Positions 22,246-34,819 of a stretch of DNA of 64,000 nt are shown here, one piece after another. The stretch spans positions 22,630,001 to 22,694,000 of the forward strand of contig QCXZ01000001.1 of assembly GCA_025024175.1 (NCBI GenBank), given 5' to 3'. A model generated the notes under the pieces. That model saw only the letters and a list, made by a program, of their open reading frames with translations, had not been told where the DNA came from and ran no database searches. Position numbers and translations under genes: made by a program. How positions within the stretch are numbered: position 1 is the first letter of the stretch; each line of letters opens with the position of its first letter. The stretch is from Rhyzopertha dominica (lineage: Eukaryota; Arthropoda; Insecta; Coleoptera; Bostrichidae).

Positions 22246-22746
22246 ATGTATTTTCATACCGCTCCCGATTTGTGGAAAATTATTAGTGTGGTACGCCCTA
22301 CACCCAACGTTTCCTATAAGTCTGCATCTAACAATTTGCTTTTTAAATTCGTGCAAATGCAACAACGCGTCGTAAAATTTGAAAACTACCAGTCCTTTAT
22401 AAATAGTACCATAGCTGCCGGTTCTAGCGTTGTTTTTTTGATAATTATCGAAGGCGTAACTGGCTATTATCAAACATCAACAGTTTTCAGAAAAACCTGC
22501 TTTGCAAATGTATTCAAAAATGATATTTTAAATGACACATTAAAATTAGAAATAAATAACTTAGTTTTCATTTATTGCAATGGTGCAAAAATATTACAAG
22601 CGTCACGAACGTTAAGGGTTGCACCGTTCTCAGACAAAATAGGATGCTTCATTAATCAATGTAATATTATCACTGAAAAACTGAACCGTCCTAAAGTAAC
22701 CCCAATCAATGGGGATAAAATATTACAATTACTTTTTTGTGCGTGA
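22246..22746 (+). CDS. Unrecognised 166-codon open frame
   Basis: An uninterrupted frame runs from 22171 to 22746, with its first ATG at 22246 (MYFHTAPDLWKI) and a TGA stop. In-frame TGA lies just upstream. I recognise no family. The predicted product has a central hydrophobic stretch (SSVVFLIII), several Lys/Asn-rich parts and scattered Cys, with no signal peptide or catalytic motif evident. The length is notable in AT-rich DNA where neighbouring frames rarely pass 90 codons. It could be a virus- or transposon-derived fragment, an exon of a host gene, or chance. It is adjacent to, and points away from, the gypsy remnant. Confidence 0.3.
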   Translation: MYFHTAPDLWKIISVVRPTPNVSYKSASNNLLFKFVQMQQRVVKFENYQSFINSTIAAGSSVVFLIIIEGVTGYYQTSTVFRKTCFANVFKNDILNDTLKLEINNLVFIYCNGAKILQASRTLRVAPFSDKIGCFINQCNIITEKLNRPKVTPINGDKILQLLFCA

Positions 22747-22749
22747 TAT

Positions 22750-24165
22750 TGATTTCTGCTATAGAGCAAATGAAATGAAGATTGGGCTTTTAATGTGATA
22801 CATATTTTATTTCATTTCAAAAAACAAGCTTGACGATAGTAAGATTATCATTATTACATCATTTCTTATCTTATTCGTTGTGCGTGTCAGTTAGCAAATA
22901 TTGTTTTAATCACTTGTAAAATTGTTGTTGTTGGCTCATTTTGTTATTTTTACCTGAGCAATCATTATCTTCACAAAATTATAGTATTGTATTCAGTTGA
23001 ACAAAAATTATAAAATTGCATCCGGTTTTGGATTACCAACATATTGAAAAAATCCTTAAGTCAACTTTGAATATTCGTACTTATGTATTTTGTTATATTT
23101 CGCGTCTCTTCATTTTACTAGAACACGTCACAGAGTCTTCAAAACTTTCAAATTAACGCTACGATAATTATCCTGGTTTTCAAGCTGACGGTCGAAGTGT
23201 CTTTCATGTTGGCGAAAATTACTGGCTACCTACTGTTTGAGAACTGAAGTTTACTACCGCGATACGTGAGTCTATGCACTGCTTTGATGATGTGTATTAG
23301 TGCTGTTGAACAAACTGTTCGTATTATAATGATATAATATGCAAGACATCGCTTGTATGTCTTCATAAAGAACGGATTCGTGAACATGTGGTTAAATAAA
23401 TAATATTTGCTGCTGGGGATTGGTCGTTTATGTGCCGTTCACAGAAGTGCTTCTACCGCACAGATAGGTATAGAGAAATATCTATCTGGATTAAAATAAT
23501 GACAGCGTCATTCTTTTGTGTAGGTTCTGGAGAAAATTATTCATAATTTTTCTTAATCTCTTATATTTATAAACTTACCTACTGTGAAAAATAAAAGATC
23601 TATTTTTAATCTAACAAAGCAAAGCAACTAGAAAAAATAACAAAGTGAAGCAGCAAAAACAAAAAATTAGATAATTAAGGTTTCCAAAATTTTGTCTATT
23701 TTGTTCTAATCAGATATTTGCTCACATTTCTTAACATTGTTTGCGTTAAAAACGCAGTTCTTACTCAGTTTTTCACCGGTATTTGCATATAGGTTTTTGA
23801 TGTTCCCGCAGTCGTCTAATTGAAGTAGGACTTGCTTGGTATAAAGTATAACACCTAAAGCGAAGCTATATGTTGATGACCACAGGAAATTGTTTTTTGG
23901 CTTCCCGTGTGTACAAAGCTATATTCTTATCGATGCAATCGCGTGCTTTTAGCGGATATAACTAAATTCGTACTTTGTAGACACTGGCTGAGACATGCTT
24001 CTTGCGGACAATCGATTAAGATGACACACAATTTTGCGCCCTCTAAAACATTTTATGCTATTATCCATAAACCTTCTCTTGGACTTTTATTTAGATTTGG
24101 GACTGGCACCTTATTTACAGTTGGTGGTTTAAAAGTTAGTGGACTAGATAACTGTCATTTTCTTA
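22750..24165. other. Intergenic, nothing recognised
   Basis: AT-rich sequence with short open frames only. No supported element. Confidence 0.5.
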
Positions 24166-24169
24166 TATA

Positions 24170-24450
24170 CAGGGTGTCTCGCATTGTGTGGGTAACCTAT
24201 CGGACTGGTGTAAAAAAATAACACTATTTTACATGATAACTTTTTTTCTGAAATAACGCCCCCCTGCTGAGGTAACAGCTTTTCAAATATATCTCATACA
24301 GCAGTTGATATAATTTCATCAAATTGAAATTATCCCCACATTTTTTTTAAATAAACGTTTTGGGGTGGGGGGGCTAACCCATTACGTTCAAGAGTGAATA
24401 AAAGAAAAAGAGTTGTATTATAAAATAATGTTATTTTTACACTAAATTTC
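24170..24450 (+). mobile_element. One end of a TA-CAGGGTGTC element
   Basis: TATATA|CAGGGTGTCTCGCATTG looks like the left terminus of the same terminal-repeat class as the elements at 50057 and 58652. No matching right end is present before the next insertion at 24476, so it is truncated or its partner is lost. Confidence 0.4.
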
Positions 24451-24473
24451 AGATTTCGNTATTATTAAAGTAC

Positions 24474-24521
24474 TTGATTGATTGATTGATTGATTGATTG
24501 ANNGATTGATTGATTGATTGA
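24474..24521. repeat. (TTGA)n microsatellite, retroposon tail
   Basis: A run of tetranucleotide repeats interrupted by two undetermined bases. It forms the 3' tail of the minus-strand retroposon. Confidence 0.9.
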
Positions 24522-25864
24522 ACCAGCGTACGGTCAGCATTTCTGCCACTCCCGGATATACCGCCGGGCCGGCCGTCTACGCTGGGTTGGAGGGGTACAT
24601 GCTGATTGCTAGTAGTGCGACTGCCTAGCGCATGTTAAGGAAATATAAGGAATGGAATGGGAAGGTTATATAGGTACATTCATTTTCTTTGAATGTTTTT
24701 TTTGGTGCCGTTGACATCATTGTTCTACTTCAGGGTAGCTCGATTAATTTCTTGTTCCTTATCATTTCTAGCTATTATTCTTCGTTTCTCCCTGATTTCT
24801 CCCTTCCTCTCTATAGTTGTTTTCGATGTTAAGCACGGGGTTCCTCTTTTTCGTTGGTCTCCACTTAGTTCCCAGGTCTTCCTCAATATATGGTCTACTT
24901 CTCTCCTCTATGTGTCGCTAGTATTTCGTCGCGTATGTCTCTATTCTTTTTATGATAATTCTGGTATCCAAGAGTTCCGCTTTCGCCGCATGCGTGGTAT
25001 GTATTTGGTTGAATGATATTTTAGCCTTAGATTGTAATTTTGTTATTTCTTGAGTTATTTACCAAAGCTTCTTCTTGAATACACTTAACTAGATACACGA
25101 AACTACTTCACTATAGTGACAGCAACAACAATAATAGTAACATAAACATAAGTACACAATACTGGGACACACTGTGAATTAAACTCTTCCAATTTAATGT
25201 AGTTTTTCGATTTCTGAAGCTTGTTGTCGTTTCCTTGTGTGATTTCGTCTATGTTTGTCCGATAGCTTGCTGGAGCTCAACGTCGGGTGATGTTCTACGG
25301 GATCCTTATTGTCTGTGTGCATTTTTTTTATATGTATTAGAGATTCTTTACGGCCGTGGGTTTATTTCCATGGCTTCCTGGTAGAGACCAGAAGACTAGA
25401 GAGACAAGATTATCGCGCTATCATAGTGGTTACTTTTACCCTCTTTCTGGTGTTGCTGCTAAAAATTTCTTCTGAAGCGATTTTGTTTCAAGTCGTTTAT
25501 GAGTGCTGGGACTCTTTTGAGTTGTACTTTGACCGTAGACCTTGAACAGTTTCTTCCAAGCTGCTTCCGGTTCAACATCTTTTGTGTGATATGATTTACA
25601 GATTTTCTTCTTATTTTTCTTGCCCATTTTGTGTTGTTGCTGGATAATGTTCTCCCATATATCTATTTCGTGAGCCAATGTGGTCCGCATGCGGTTTCTG
25701 TCCCACAATTGTGTAACACCCTCACAAATACACGGAACTACTTCACTGTAACGACGATCATAATAACAACCGCACCAGAAACACGAGGATGCAACACTAG
25801 AATACATTATTAACGAAAAATGATTGTTTAACGCGACGCCCATCTTGGGTCATAGGCGTATAAC
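24476..25864 (-). mobile_element. LINE/SINE-like retroposon with 19-bp target duplication
   Basis: Flanking 19-bp direct repeats, CGNTATTATTAAAGTACTT (24457-24475) and CGATATTATTAAAGTACTT (25865-25883), are identical apart from an undetermined base. Read on the minus strand the insert ends in a (TCAA)n tail, typical of several LINE clades. It contains a 135-codon open frame (25843-25436) rich in Lys near its end, which I cannot assign. A 20-bp motif, ATACACGAAACTACTTCACT, occurs at 25093-25112 and again with one mismatch at 25728-25747, within longer related blocks. No reverse transcriptase motif is visible, so it is truncated or non-autonomous. Confidence 0.65.
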
Positions 25865-25883
25865 CGATATTATTAAAGTACTT

Positions 25884-27440
25884 ATTAAAAAAATACTAAC
25901 ATAACTTATAGCATATTTGTTACACCCTTAATGCATTAAAATTTTTACATTTGTTTGATTGTAATCGGCTACGGTATTCTTTGTTTCCTTATTCTCATTT
26001 TGTTTGGGTTTGATTTTGGATTCGAATCTTACTTTTTCAGCCTCTTATTTCGATTTAGCAATTAAAAGATTGATATTTCGGTTGTTTTTAAGCTTTGATT
26101 CAGTTTGCAATTGCATCTTTCCATAACGTCATTCATTCTGTGTCTTTGTTTATGTACATATCACTTCGCAGTCGGATTATTGCGTTTTCCAACTACGGTT
26201 TTAAAAAATAATTCAATTCTGTAAGTTCCTCAATTGTCTTTTCATACAGAATTTATTTAAATCTGTATATTATTAATTTGCAAAAAGATTAAAGTACGAG
26301 GGCACATGTTATCTTAAATAACAAGGCCTGCTACACGTTCCTAACGTCCGTTACTAGCATAACCGATCGATAATGTCCTTTTTTAATCATCCTGTTAGTT
26401 GGATTTGAACAAGGAAAAAACATAAGCACCACTTAAATTAGTAATGTAATGGGTAGAGTTAGTACTACTTCAATACTGAAGTTAGACGAGTAGTGAAATC
26501 TTATGAATATCACNCAATTACATTGAATTATATCAGACAAAGAATGTGGGCGGTTTTATTTTAACACAAGAAGGAGCCACCTTTCATGTTTATTATTAAA
26601 GTTGCTAAAAATCAGCGTAGGTGTGTATGGCAAATATGTGGAGATGAAGTGTGGATAAATTCGTGATAGGCTCTTATTTCTTTAAATGGCAGAATTCTTA
26701 AATAATGCAATACCAGAACTGTTAGAAAATGCTTATGTGGTATGGGCATTTTGCTAAGAATGTACGAAATTTGCGTAATCGGGGAATTCCACGTCATGCT
26801 CGGTGCGTCAGCTGGGCTTTGCTATTATGGATTCTCTTTTACGTAGATTTGTTAAGGAAGGTATTTGAACAGCCTATATTAACAGAGATAAATAAAAACA
26901 GAATAAGACTGATGGCATTTCCAATATAACGCAAGAAATGTTGATAAAGTGAATCCCTGCGGCAATAAGGATTGGATAAATCATTAGAACAAAGTAACAG
27001 AATTTTGAACATATTAATATATTTCATCTGATTGCTTTGGTTTTTAGGATTAACAGTAATTTTAAAATAGGCAACTCTTTAATGTATAAATAACTATAGT
27101 AAGTATTACTAAACTCCTTCTACTTAAGACAAATATAAATGCCGGACAAATAGCGAACCCTTTAGCCTGTATAGTGAAATTTTAACCAGTTATATTATAT
27201 TGTTCTAACCTCCCGATCGCACTCGAATTTCATACATTTTTTAAATTCATTACATCTTCGTCATGCACGTGAAGCTGGGAGTGAAATTAATTCGCCAGAA
27301 GATATGCTCAATTAGTATACAGCACAGGATATGGGCAATAAACCTGAAGTTTACCATAGTATCATCCGCGATCCATCATCTACCGAGCAATTTGTCTACA
27401 ATGTAAGCGGTATTCGATTTAAATTGCACTTAGTCGAGCC
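25884..27440. other. Intergenic, nothing recognised
   Basis: AT-rich sequence with no supported coding region, ending at the candidate promoter. Confidence 0.5.
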
Positions 27441-27450
27441 ATTGCGCGCG

Positions 27451-27500
27451 TATAAAATCAATATAAAATCCCCTGAATGACCCAAACTAACTCAGCTCCG
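27451..27500 (+). promoter_or_regulatory. Candidate TATA/initiator core promoter
   Basis: Two TATAAAA boxes start at 27451 and 27462. The second lies about 32 bp upstream of the A of a TCAGCT initiator-like sequence (27492-27497), the normal insect spacing. An ATG follows at 27519 and the sequence becomes GC-rich. No downstream exon of a recognised gene was found. Confidence 0.35.
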
Positions 27501-27518
27501 TTGAAATAATATCTTATA

Positions 27519-27920
27519 ATGAAACCGTACTATAAAGCGCGCATACTGCGGGATCAAAGGTGCCGCCTTCGCAGACAATGCTGGACCATCCACGGGGGTA
27601 ATAAAGACATTAAAGCAAGTGCTTCTGATACCTGTTGTATCTGGTCTCGTTTACAGCCCGGTATTGCGATCGGCCAACACCATAACACACCGGCCGCCAT
27701 AAAACCCGTATTTCGTCCGGTTGTGTCGTTATTTTGCGTTTGCCTTCGACAGGGTCCCGATGTTTACACACGCCGAGAAATAAGAGAAAGGAAAACTCCG
27801 GGTTTATTGCGTAACGCGGCGTTCGTGTCACCGTGGGACCAGCGCTTGTTCAGGGTGCTTTTAAGCGACTGTAAAAAGTTATTCGTGTGTCATGTGGTAG
27901 ATGGACTCACATTTCATTAA
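27519..27920 (+). other. GC-rich island with 133-codon open frame
   Basis: This block is far richer in G+C and CpG than its surroundings. The open frame beginning MKPYYKARIL has no recognised domain or signal peptide, and a donor-like GGGGGTAATAA at about 27595 could end a first exon early. It may be a leader exon or regulatory island rather than a coding gene. The frame's length is partly explained by the low stop-codon density of GC-rich DNA. Confidence 0.3.
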
Positions 27921-28439
27921 AACGTTTATTTCATTTTGTGCCATTGATATAAGTACAGTATCTATGTCCTCGGATTGAGTTTAGAGAGGAAAAAGTTTAA
28001 GCCAAAACTGTGAGGTAAAAACATTTTTTACTCGTTCTGAAACCAGCAAACCTGTAATAAAAACTTGATTTTGAATTAGTAATAATATTCACCTGCTTTT
28101 TAAATACCATAGCGTAAGTAATTTTATTATTTTTTACGAGTTAATGCAAGTTAGCAAAAATGTTTGCGAAAATTTCAATATATGGCAACTCAAATAAACA
28201 GCTTTACGATAAGAAAAATACAATATTTGTCTATTTTTTAACAAAACCAATCATTATTCAATTAACCTCACCCATACATGTGCACAATCATACCCTAAAA
28301 CGAAGCTTCTGGAAAATCAACATTATTAGGCAGGTTGTCCCTGCTCACGATTTGCTTTAAAGGTCCTCACAAATAAAATCCAAAATTGATAAAGAGGGAC
28401 TCATGGCAAGACACCATAATGCACTGTTTCTTCCAGTTA

Positions 28440-30370
28440 GAATAGAATAACGTTTATTTAGTGCTAGAAACATTACAGTTTATACACACGTCAAGATAAA
28501 AAACTGAACATTTAACGTATACACATATACTAGTAAATGTTAAGACATATTTACACCATTAAGACAAATCTTGGACAACATAAAAAAAACTCTTCTTTAC
28601 TGTACAGAGGTTTCGATAAGAGAAATACCTTAAGCTCTTTTTTAANTGGCATTTTATTCAAAGAGCGTATACCTGAGGGAAGACAATTAAAATAGTGGAT
28701 ACCAACATTTTTGCATTTATCTATGCGATCATATTAAATCTTTATTTCTCCTGGTACCATGCTTGTGACGATCACAATGCTGCCCATACTTTCCTAGTTC
28801 TTGTTTTGTAAGACACAATATTTCTCCAACACAAAAAGTGCGTATACAATGTTAGAATTTTTACTTTAATAAAAAGTGGTCTAGCGGAGTAAACGGAAGA
28901 GGCTCCCACGTTGGTGGGATATAATGACATAAATGGCAGGTAGCTGCATTTCCCAGATCGTTATTCCGTAAGACATACATGAATGAAAAAGGGCGAAATA
29001 AGTGAGTGTTGCATTATCACTGCTCAATAAAGTAAATATTTTCTTAACGGCTAAAACTTGAGAGGCCAGTTTCCGACAAAGGTAGTCAAAGTGAGTGCTA
29101 AACGTAGGTGTCTCATCAAAGTAAATTCTTAAAAATTTAACGTTGGGAAAAATATTTACTCGTATCAATATCCGCAGGACAGCTAGTGCTTTTGAATATA
29201 ATGTTCACATTTTTTTCTGTATTCATAAACAAGTCGTTTGAACTAAACCATAGTTTAGCTGTCATGGTCGTGTTGTCCGCGTGTGTTATAAGTTTTCATT
29301 AGAAGGAAGTTAAGATGCAAAATTAGAGTCATCGGCAAATAATATAGGTTTTAGATTAAGGCCTTCAACATGGCTCGGCAAGTCATTAATATAAATCAGA
29401 AACAGAAGTGGACCGAGGACAGAACCTTGCGGTACCCTCTAATAATTGTTTGCTTCCGACTGTCAAGTACCTGTTGCGTCCTGTTTTTTAAATATGATTC
29501 AAACAAATTTAAACTGGTACCTCGAAGTATAATTTACCCAGAAGTATGTCATGTGAAACAGACAAAAGCGGAGGAAAGATATGTGAAAATGCCAAGAGCA
29601 CTTAATTTCTCGTTAAAAGCACTGCATATATAGTCCAATAGATTCCAGGCAACGTCTACTGTACTGAGACCCTTACGAAAGCCAAATTGGTTAGCGGATA
29701 ATATGTTAAACTTAAACAAGTACTTAGATAGCTGATTGAAGATGACACATTCGAATAATTTTGATATAAGAGGTAGGACAGCGATCGGCCTATAGTTTGA
29801 AGGACTACTAGAACAACCCTTATTTTTGAACACAAGCGATATAATGGCGTGTTTTAATGTATCAGGAAACTTTCCTTCCGATAAACAGCTATTGATGACA
29901 TCTGTCAACGGTTTAACCATCTGATTTTTACATTTTTGAAGATAAAAGCANTTAAGCCAAAACAATCCATCGTTTTTATATTTTTTATCTTTGTAATAAT
30001 TGATAGTAGATCCTGTTCAGACACGGGAGCTAAAAAGAAAGAGTTAGCAGTGGTTTTTAAATTTTTGTTTAACAAAGATCTATAATCAAAAACGTTTTCA
30101 GGTAAGTTCTTAATTTTGCCAGTAACAATATTTTCGGCATTGTTTGTAAAGAACGTTAATAATTCATTAGAGTCTAGTTCAAGTTTTTTAGATATATATT
30201 TTGTCTTACCTAATTCAGTGTTTATAAGGGACCATTTTGGTAGTTGTTAAAAAAGAGTTTTATTGTAGTCCGATTGTCTATTAACATTAACACTGCAAAG
30301 AAAAGGCAATGTGTTTTTGGCTGCTATTACCTCTGTATCGTGAAGGTAGAACTTATGCCTTATCATAATT
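28440..30370 (-). mobile_element. CR1/Jockey-like LINE, 5' truncated
   Basis: Read on the minus strand, a linker region (from about 30242) leads into reverse transcriptase with NYRPIAVLPLISKLFE, QFGFRKGLSTVDVAWNLLDY, a [19 protein letters not shown] block in another frame, and the catalytic FADD at 29339-29328. The thumb segment KFLRIYFDETPTFSTHF and a C-terminal HGTRRNKDL-type tail follow. It ends near 28440 with a short ATTCT-like 3' tail. The endonuclease domain is missing and there are several frameshifts, so it is a dead 5'-truncated copy. Confidence 0.85.
29328..29965 (-). pseudogene. LINE reverse transcriptase domain
   Basis: The polymerase core of the LINE that copies its RNA onto nicked target DNA. 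Fingers and palm motifs lie in one frame from 29965 to 29549. A frame change occurs before the palm motif [12 protein letters not shown] and the FADD box at 29328. The normal order and spacing of motifs are kept. Confidence 0.8.
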
Positions 30371-31020
30371 AGGTTTCATTATAGTTAAAAAGTTGAGTAG
30401 CTTAGTTGAGCCACATTCCTCCTGAAGTACACTTGTTCATGTTTCCTTTTTTAGTAAGGTAATGATGTACAAGACAACTGTCGTACTGAAAAAAGAGCAT
30501 TGTACGTCGACAATTAAATTCTTAATCATGAAGTCCATCTTTAATAAAAACGTACGTCTTGTTCTGTTTCTTTGAGTTTTTAACTTATCCAGTTGTTAAA
30601 AGCTTTTGTATCAAAACCAGATTACACAACAGAACCACAACTTTGCTCAACTGTACCTTAAAATTGAATCAAATATATTCTGTGATCTAAAATCAACATT
30701 TTGTAAACGTTTACTACAGCAAGCATTCATAGAATGTCAAAATAAAGCGCACCCGCCTACACAACAAAAACTTAAAATTAATCATTACTAAGTTTAAATC
30801 AAGAGTAAATAGTTTTCTTTCTATCGAGTCAAAAAATGAAGTTTCGATCACGGATTGTTTTATAAAGAAAATTTAAATTATATAAGCACAACAAAATCGT
30901 AATGGTTAACAATTATTCTTATAATCCCTAAAATTAAAAATACAATTTGTATAAAAGGTTTCTGAATTAAATGTTCCACGTTCATTTACAGTCGAGTAAG
31001 ATTTTTCACTTATTAGTAAA
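30371..31020. other. Intergenic, nothing recognised
   Basis: No supported feature; possible untranslated or degraded 5' LINE sequence at its left edge. Confidence 0.4.
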
Positions 31021-31025
31021 TAAAT

Positions 31026-31380
31026 AGATGGCAATGCCATCTGTCAGCAATGAACTGACAACGACAAAGCTACCTAGCTGCCTTAATAATCTGGCATGTT
31101 GGCATGCATATGCATGCCAACTTGCCATATCACAGGTCACTTCCTGTAGGAAGTAGTACCCATTAAGTAAGCTTTGTCATTGTGTCAGTTCATTGCTGAC
31201 TAGTTTTCTACTAACATAATTCCAACCCCTTGGTATATAGGCAAAACCAGTTCTATGTTATACTGTCTGCATTAGACCTAAACTACACTGATAAGGTGTA
31301 ATGACAGCGAAATAGATCTATCTGTAGTTGGTGGCGATGCAGGCAGCATGGCATAAGAAGGCATCTTAATTTTTAAATTA
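31026..31380 (+). repeat. Palindromic repeat family, copy C
   Basis: It begins with the hairpin AGATGGCAATGCCATCT, as do the copies near 37.6 and 37.9 kb. It contains an almost perfect inverted repeat (GTCAGCAATGAACTGACA against 31167-31205) and a perfect 24-bp palindrome centred on GCATGCATATGCATGC (about 31097-31120). Its 82-bp internal module is at 31264-31345 in the same orientation as copy B. Confidence 0.8.
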
Positions 31381-34300
31381 TATTTGCAGTCGATTTAGAA
31401 GCTACACGCTTTCCAGAAACATCAGTTTCAGCAACTAATCTGAATAATTTGGATTCTTTATGAGGTTATTGTACTTTATGGTACTAATTGTTCACACTGT
31501 ATATGTACCGCATGGCTCTTTACCCCGACCTCGGTTATTGGAGCATTTATGTTAAGACAAATCGAAAAAGTTTAGTTATTTGTATTGTATTACTTATGTG
31601 GGGGTTCAGTTTTTTTTACTTTCTAATTTTTTTTTCGTGGCTGATTCTTATTTCTTCAATAATAATGCATTAAGAGAATTACTAATAAGTGTTCCTAACA
31701 ACACAAAACATATAATGTGTGGTATCAGCATGATGGTGCGCCTTGTCACTATGGCACGAATGTAGGATTTTTTTTCAATTACCAATTATCTAATCACTAG
31801 ATCAATCGAGGATCTATTCTGCTATGCCCCGCGTGATGGCCCGTCCTACCATCATTGCTTTCCTTTTATTGGGTTTTGTTAAAGATTACTTATCTGAAAA
31901 TGAGACTACTACATGCACAAAAGACAATAAAAAATAAAATGAGAACCGCATTTTTAATGTAAAGCAAGAATTATGAACGAACAAAGTAGACACAATTTTC
32001 AGCACCTTTAAAGTTAAAATGGTTGTTGTTGCTTGTCTTTGCATTTTGTTTTCTAACTGCTTGGGTTAGTCCTACTGAAAATGAGTTTTTTTGCTCACAG
32101 TAAATGTAGCTTACTAGATTAATAAGGGTGGGATCCTGGAAGAAGGAAAAAATATATTCGACATAACGATAGAAAGGGAACCACTTTTTTACAAAATAGC
32201 AAAATAGTGATAAAAGAATGCTTATTAGAAAGACAAATTATACAACTAGACCCTGAGGTAAAGTGCTAATGGCGGTGTCTACCTTTCAAATTATTTTTAG
32301 CTTCGCAGTTTTACGAATTTTGGTTATTGCACCACTTAGTTTGTACAAACAAAGCAGCTTGCGTAAAAACTCACTCACGAGCTTTTGAATAAGACCATTT
32401 TTAAACATATTGGTGCAGTAATTACGGAGCTCTCTTTCTATCATTACCTCAAAGGTATCTCAGCATGATTCCATCAGCCTTAAAGAATTGCTAACAATTA
32501 TTGCAATTTAAACGAAAATGATGGGAACCGTGCATGCTATGACAAAGATCTTGAAATATCTCAAAAACTGTATATTCAAAACAACAGAAAAAACAAGAAG
32601 TGTAATTTAAAAAAATTGATTTATGCAATTTCAAAATTTACAAAATTGATGCACCCTTTAAAATATCTATGAAATTGAATTTTTAAATTAACAATTTCAT
32701 CTAATTTGAAGCTCTATTAAAAATTCAGTGTGTTGTAATTTAAGAAATATAATTTTGTGAAGCCCATTGAAACTGTAAAGTAAAAATAATTCTAAAGGTC
32801 ACAAATCTCCAATACAAACAACCGAAGTATTAAACATTATACATTTATCGTAAATTCGCAGATTATTTTAGAAGAATTTACACAGAAGATCCTGGAATAA
32901 GTTAACCTTTTTGTTTAAAATGCTATTTCTTCCAGAATTAACATTTTTTGTTCGTGTTTTGTTGTTGAGTATGACCCTTGAAAATAATTCGACAGAACTT
33001 CGATGATTGTTGTTGTCAGGTGGCACCAGTTTGAAAACAGGTATGGCGGATTATTTTCTAATTTATTCTACTCTCATTTTACACCTTAATTTTAGCATTT
33101 ATTTTGTCAATTGACAATGTGCTATATCTATTCTTAATCTTTTTCACAAAATATAACTAACGTCAAATTTGAGGAGCATGCGCTGTTAAACAATAAAACA
33201 AAGTAATAGAAATTATTACACCTCTAATAATAGTGTGTTGATTGGTTAAAAGATACACACATGGGATGAAATTAAAACTTTCCATTGGTTGTTGGAAACG
33301 TCAAAATATAATCACTGTCATTAATTTCATTTTTACAATATACTAGAAATTAGAAAACAGCATACCATAGTATTGCCACCAGTGTGCCAGACAAAAAAGG
33401 CTATTAATTAATGAACTAGCTGAAGAATATTTGAATTTAGGATTATTTCATCAGGGCATTTATAGGATCTCTAAAATTTTTAATGAGCTTAATGATAGGT
33501 CTTTTTACTGGATATGTCAAATGTCAACCCTTGTATTGATTTAAAAATGTGTCTTATATCTAAAAGGTGGTTCGCAAATAGTGAAGAAATATTGAAACCG
33601 TCAGACTTAAATATTAAAAGGAATTTGGAGTTAATAAATTTTTCTATACCTATTTTCTATAATCTATATAATAAAAAGTTACGATAAAAATTTTAAATCA
33701 TTAACATCCTTAAATATGTAAGTATACAAAATTATTACCGTGTTCTTCTTCTATCATGAACTGCTTTTGCTAATTGCATAAGTTTTTCAGCATCAGATGG
33801 TAAAATTGTAGTGCCTATTTTGCGGAAGAAAAAGTAAAGTTAAAGTAATTCTGTATGTGCATTACTCTATAAATATTGTGTAGGTACCTACATTGTGTTA
33901 TTATTTAGTATTATTCTATATTCTATGTATTTATTAAAATATAAAGGACCGGTTTCTTTTCTCTTTGTTAAAGTTGATATTAGCTCAGTTCAAACCAGTA
34001 ACCACGACACTGCCTTAAATTGAGACATGTGGTTGGTTTAAATTTTAATTACGTAGTTGATTTTAACTTATAATAGAGAAGAAAAACGAACCCAAAAACT
34101 TTAATAAGAGTTTGTAATTTAATTAAAAAATATTTTAGATACGTGCTGTATATTATATACTCTACATACCTATATATGTACAAAAAAATATTAAATGGTT
34201 TTAATGGTATTCCACAGAGTATGTTTTTTATGAGAACGAAAATATAAAAAGGTACGAAAGTTTTCGGGATATTCGGTTCCAAAGTTTTCAAAATGCAAGT

Positions 34301-34810
34301 AAAAGCACAAAATAAAACCTATTTATTTATCAAGAAAGCATTGCGGGAAAAATTAACGATTACAACAGTTGTTATAATTTTGCACTTATTCCTCGAAAAT
34401 TTTATTGCATTTTGTTGATTAATGATTAGGTACCTAATAGTATTCCGAATTCATATTCTTTTCTTCAACTATTTCAAAATGGTCTGTGCTTTGAGTAAAA
34501 GGAAAGAATATAAATTTTAATTATGATCGGTTATCAAGACAGAGTTCGTACAGAAATAGAAATTTGCCCTTTACTTAATAACAAACCAATTATACAGTCC
34601 AGCGTTAGTTAAATCGAGACAAAACTTTTAGAAGTGGACCATGTAAGAGTTTGTCCTAGAAGAGTTCGTCCATGAGTCCAACAAGGTGTTAAATTAAATA
34701 TTCCACTCCGCAGTTAAATAAAATGCCCATTTATTTACCGGACAAGTTATAGCAAACAACGAAATAGTTCAAAGTTCCGTCTTTAAATATTTGAAATTTG
34801 ACAAATGGCA
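31381..34810. other. Gene desert, nothing recognised
   Basis: About 3.4 kb of AT-rich DNA without a supported gene, transposon end or structured repeat. Confidence 0.5.
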
Positions 34811-34819
34811 CATGTATAA

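Noticed and set aside
25436..25843. 135-codon minus frame as a host gene
   Set aside because: It lies within the insertion bounded by the 19-bp duplication, so it belongs to the retroposon; no domain recognised.
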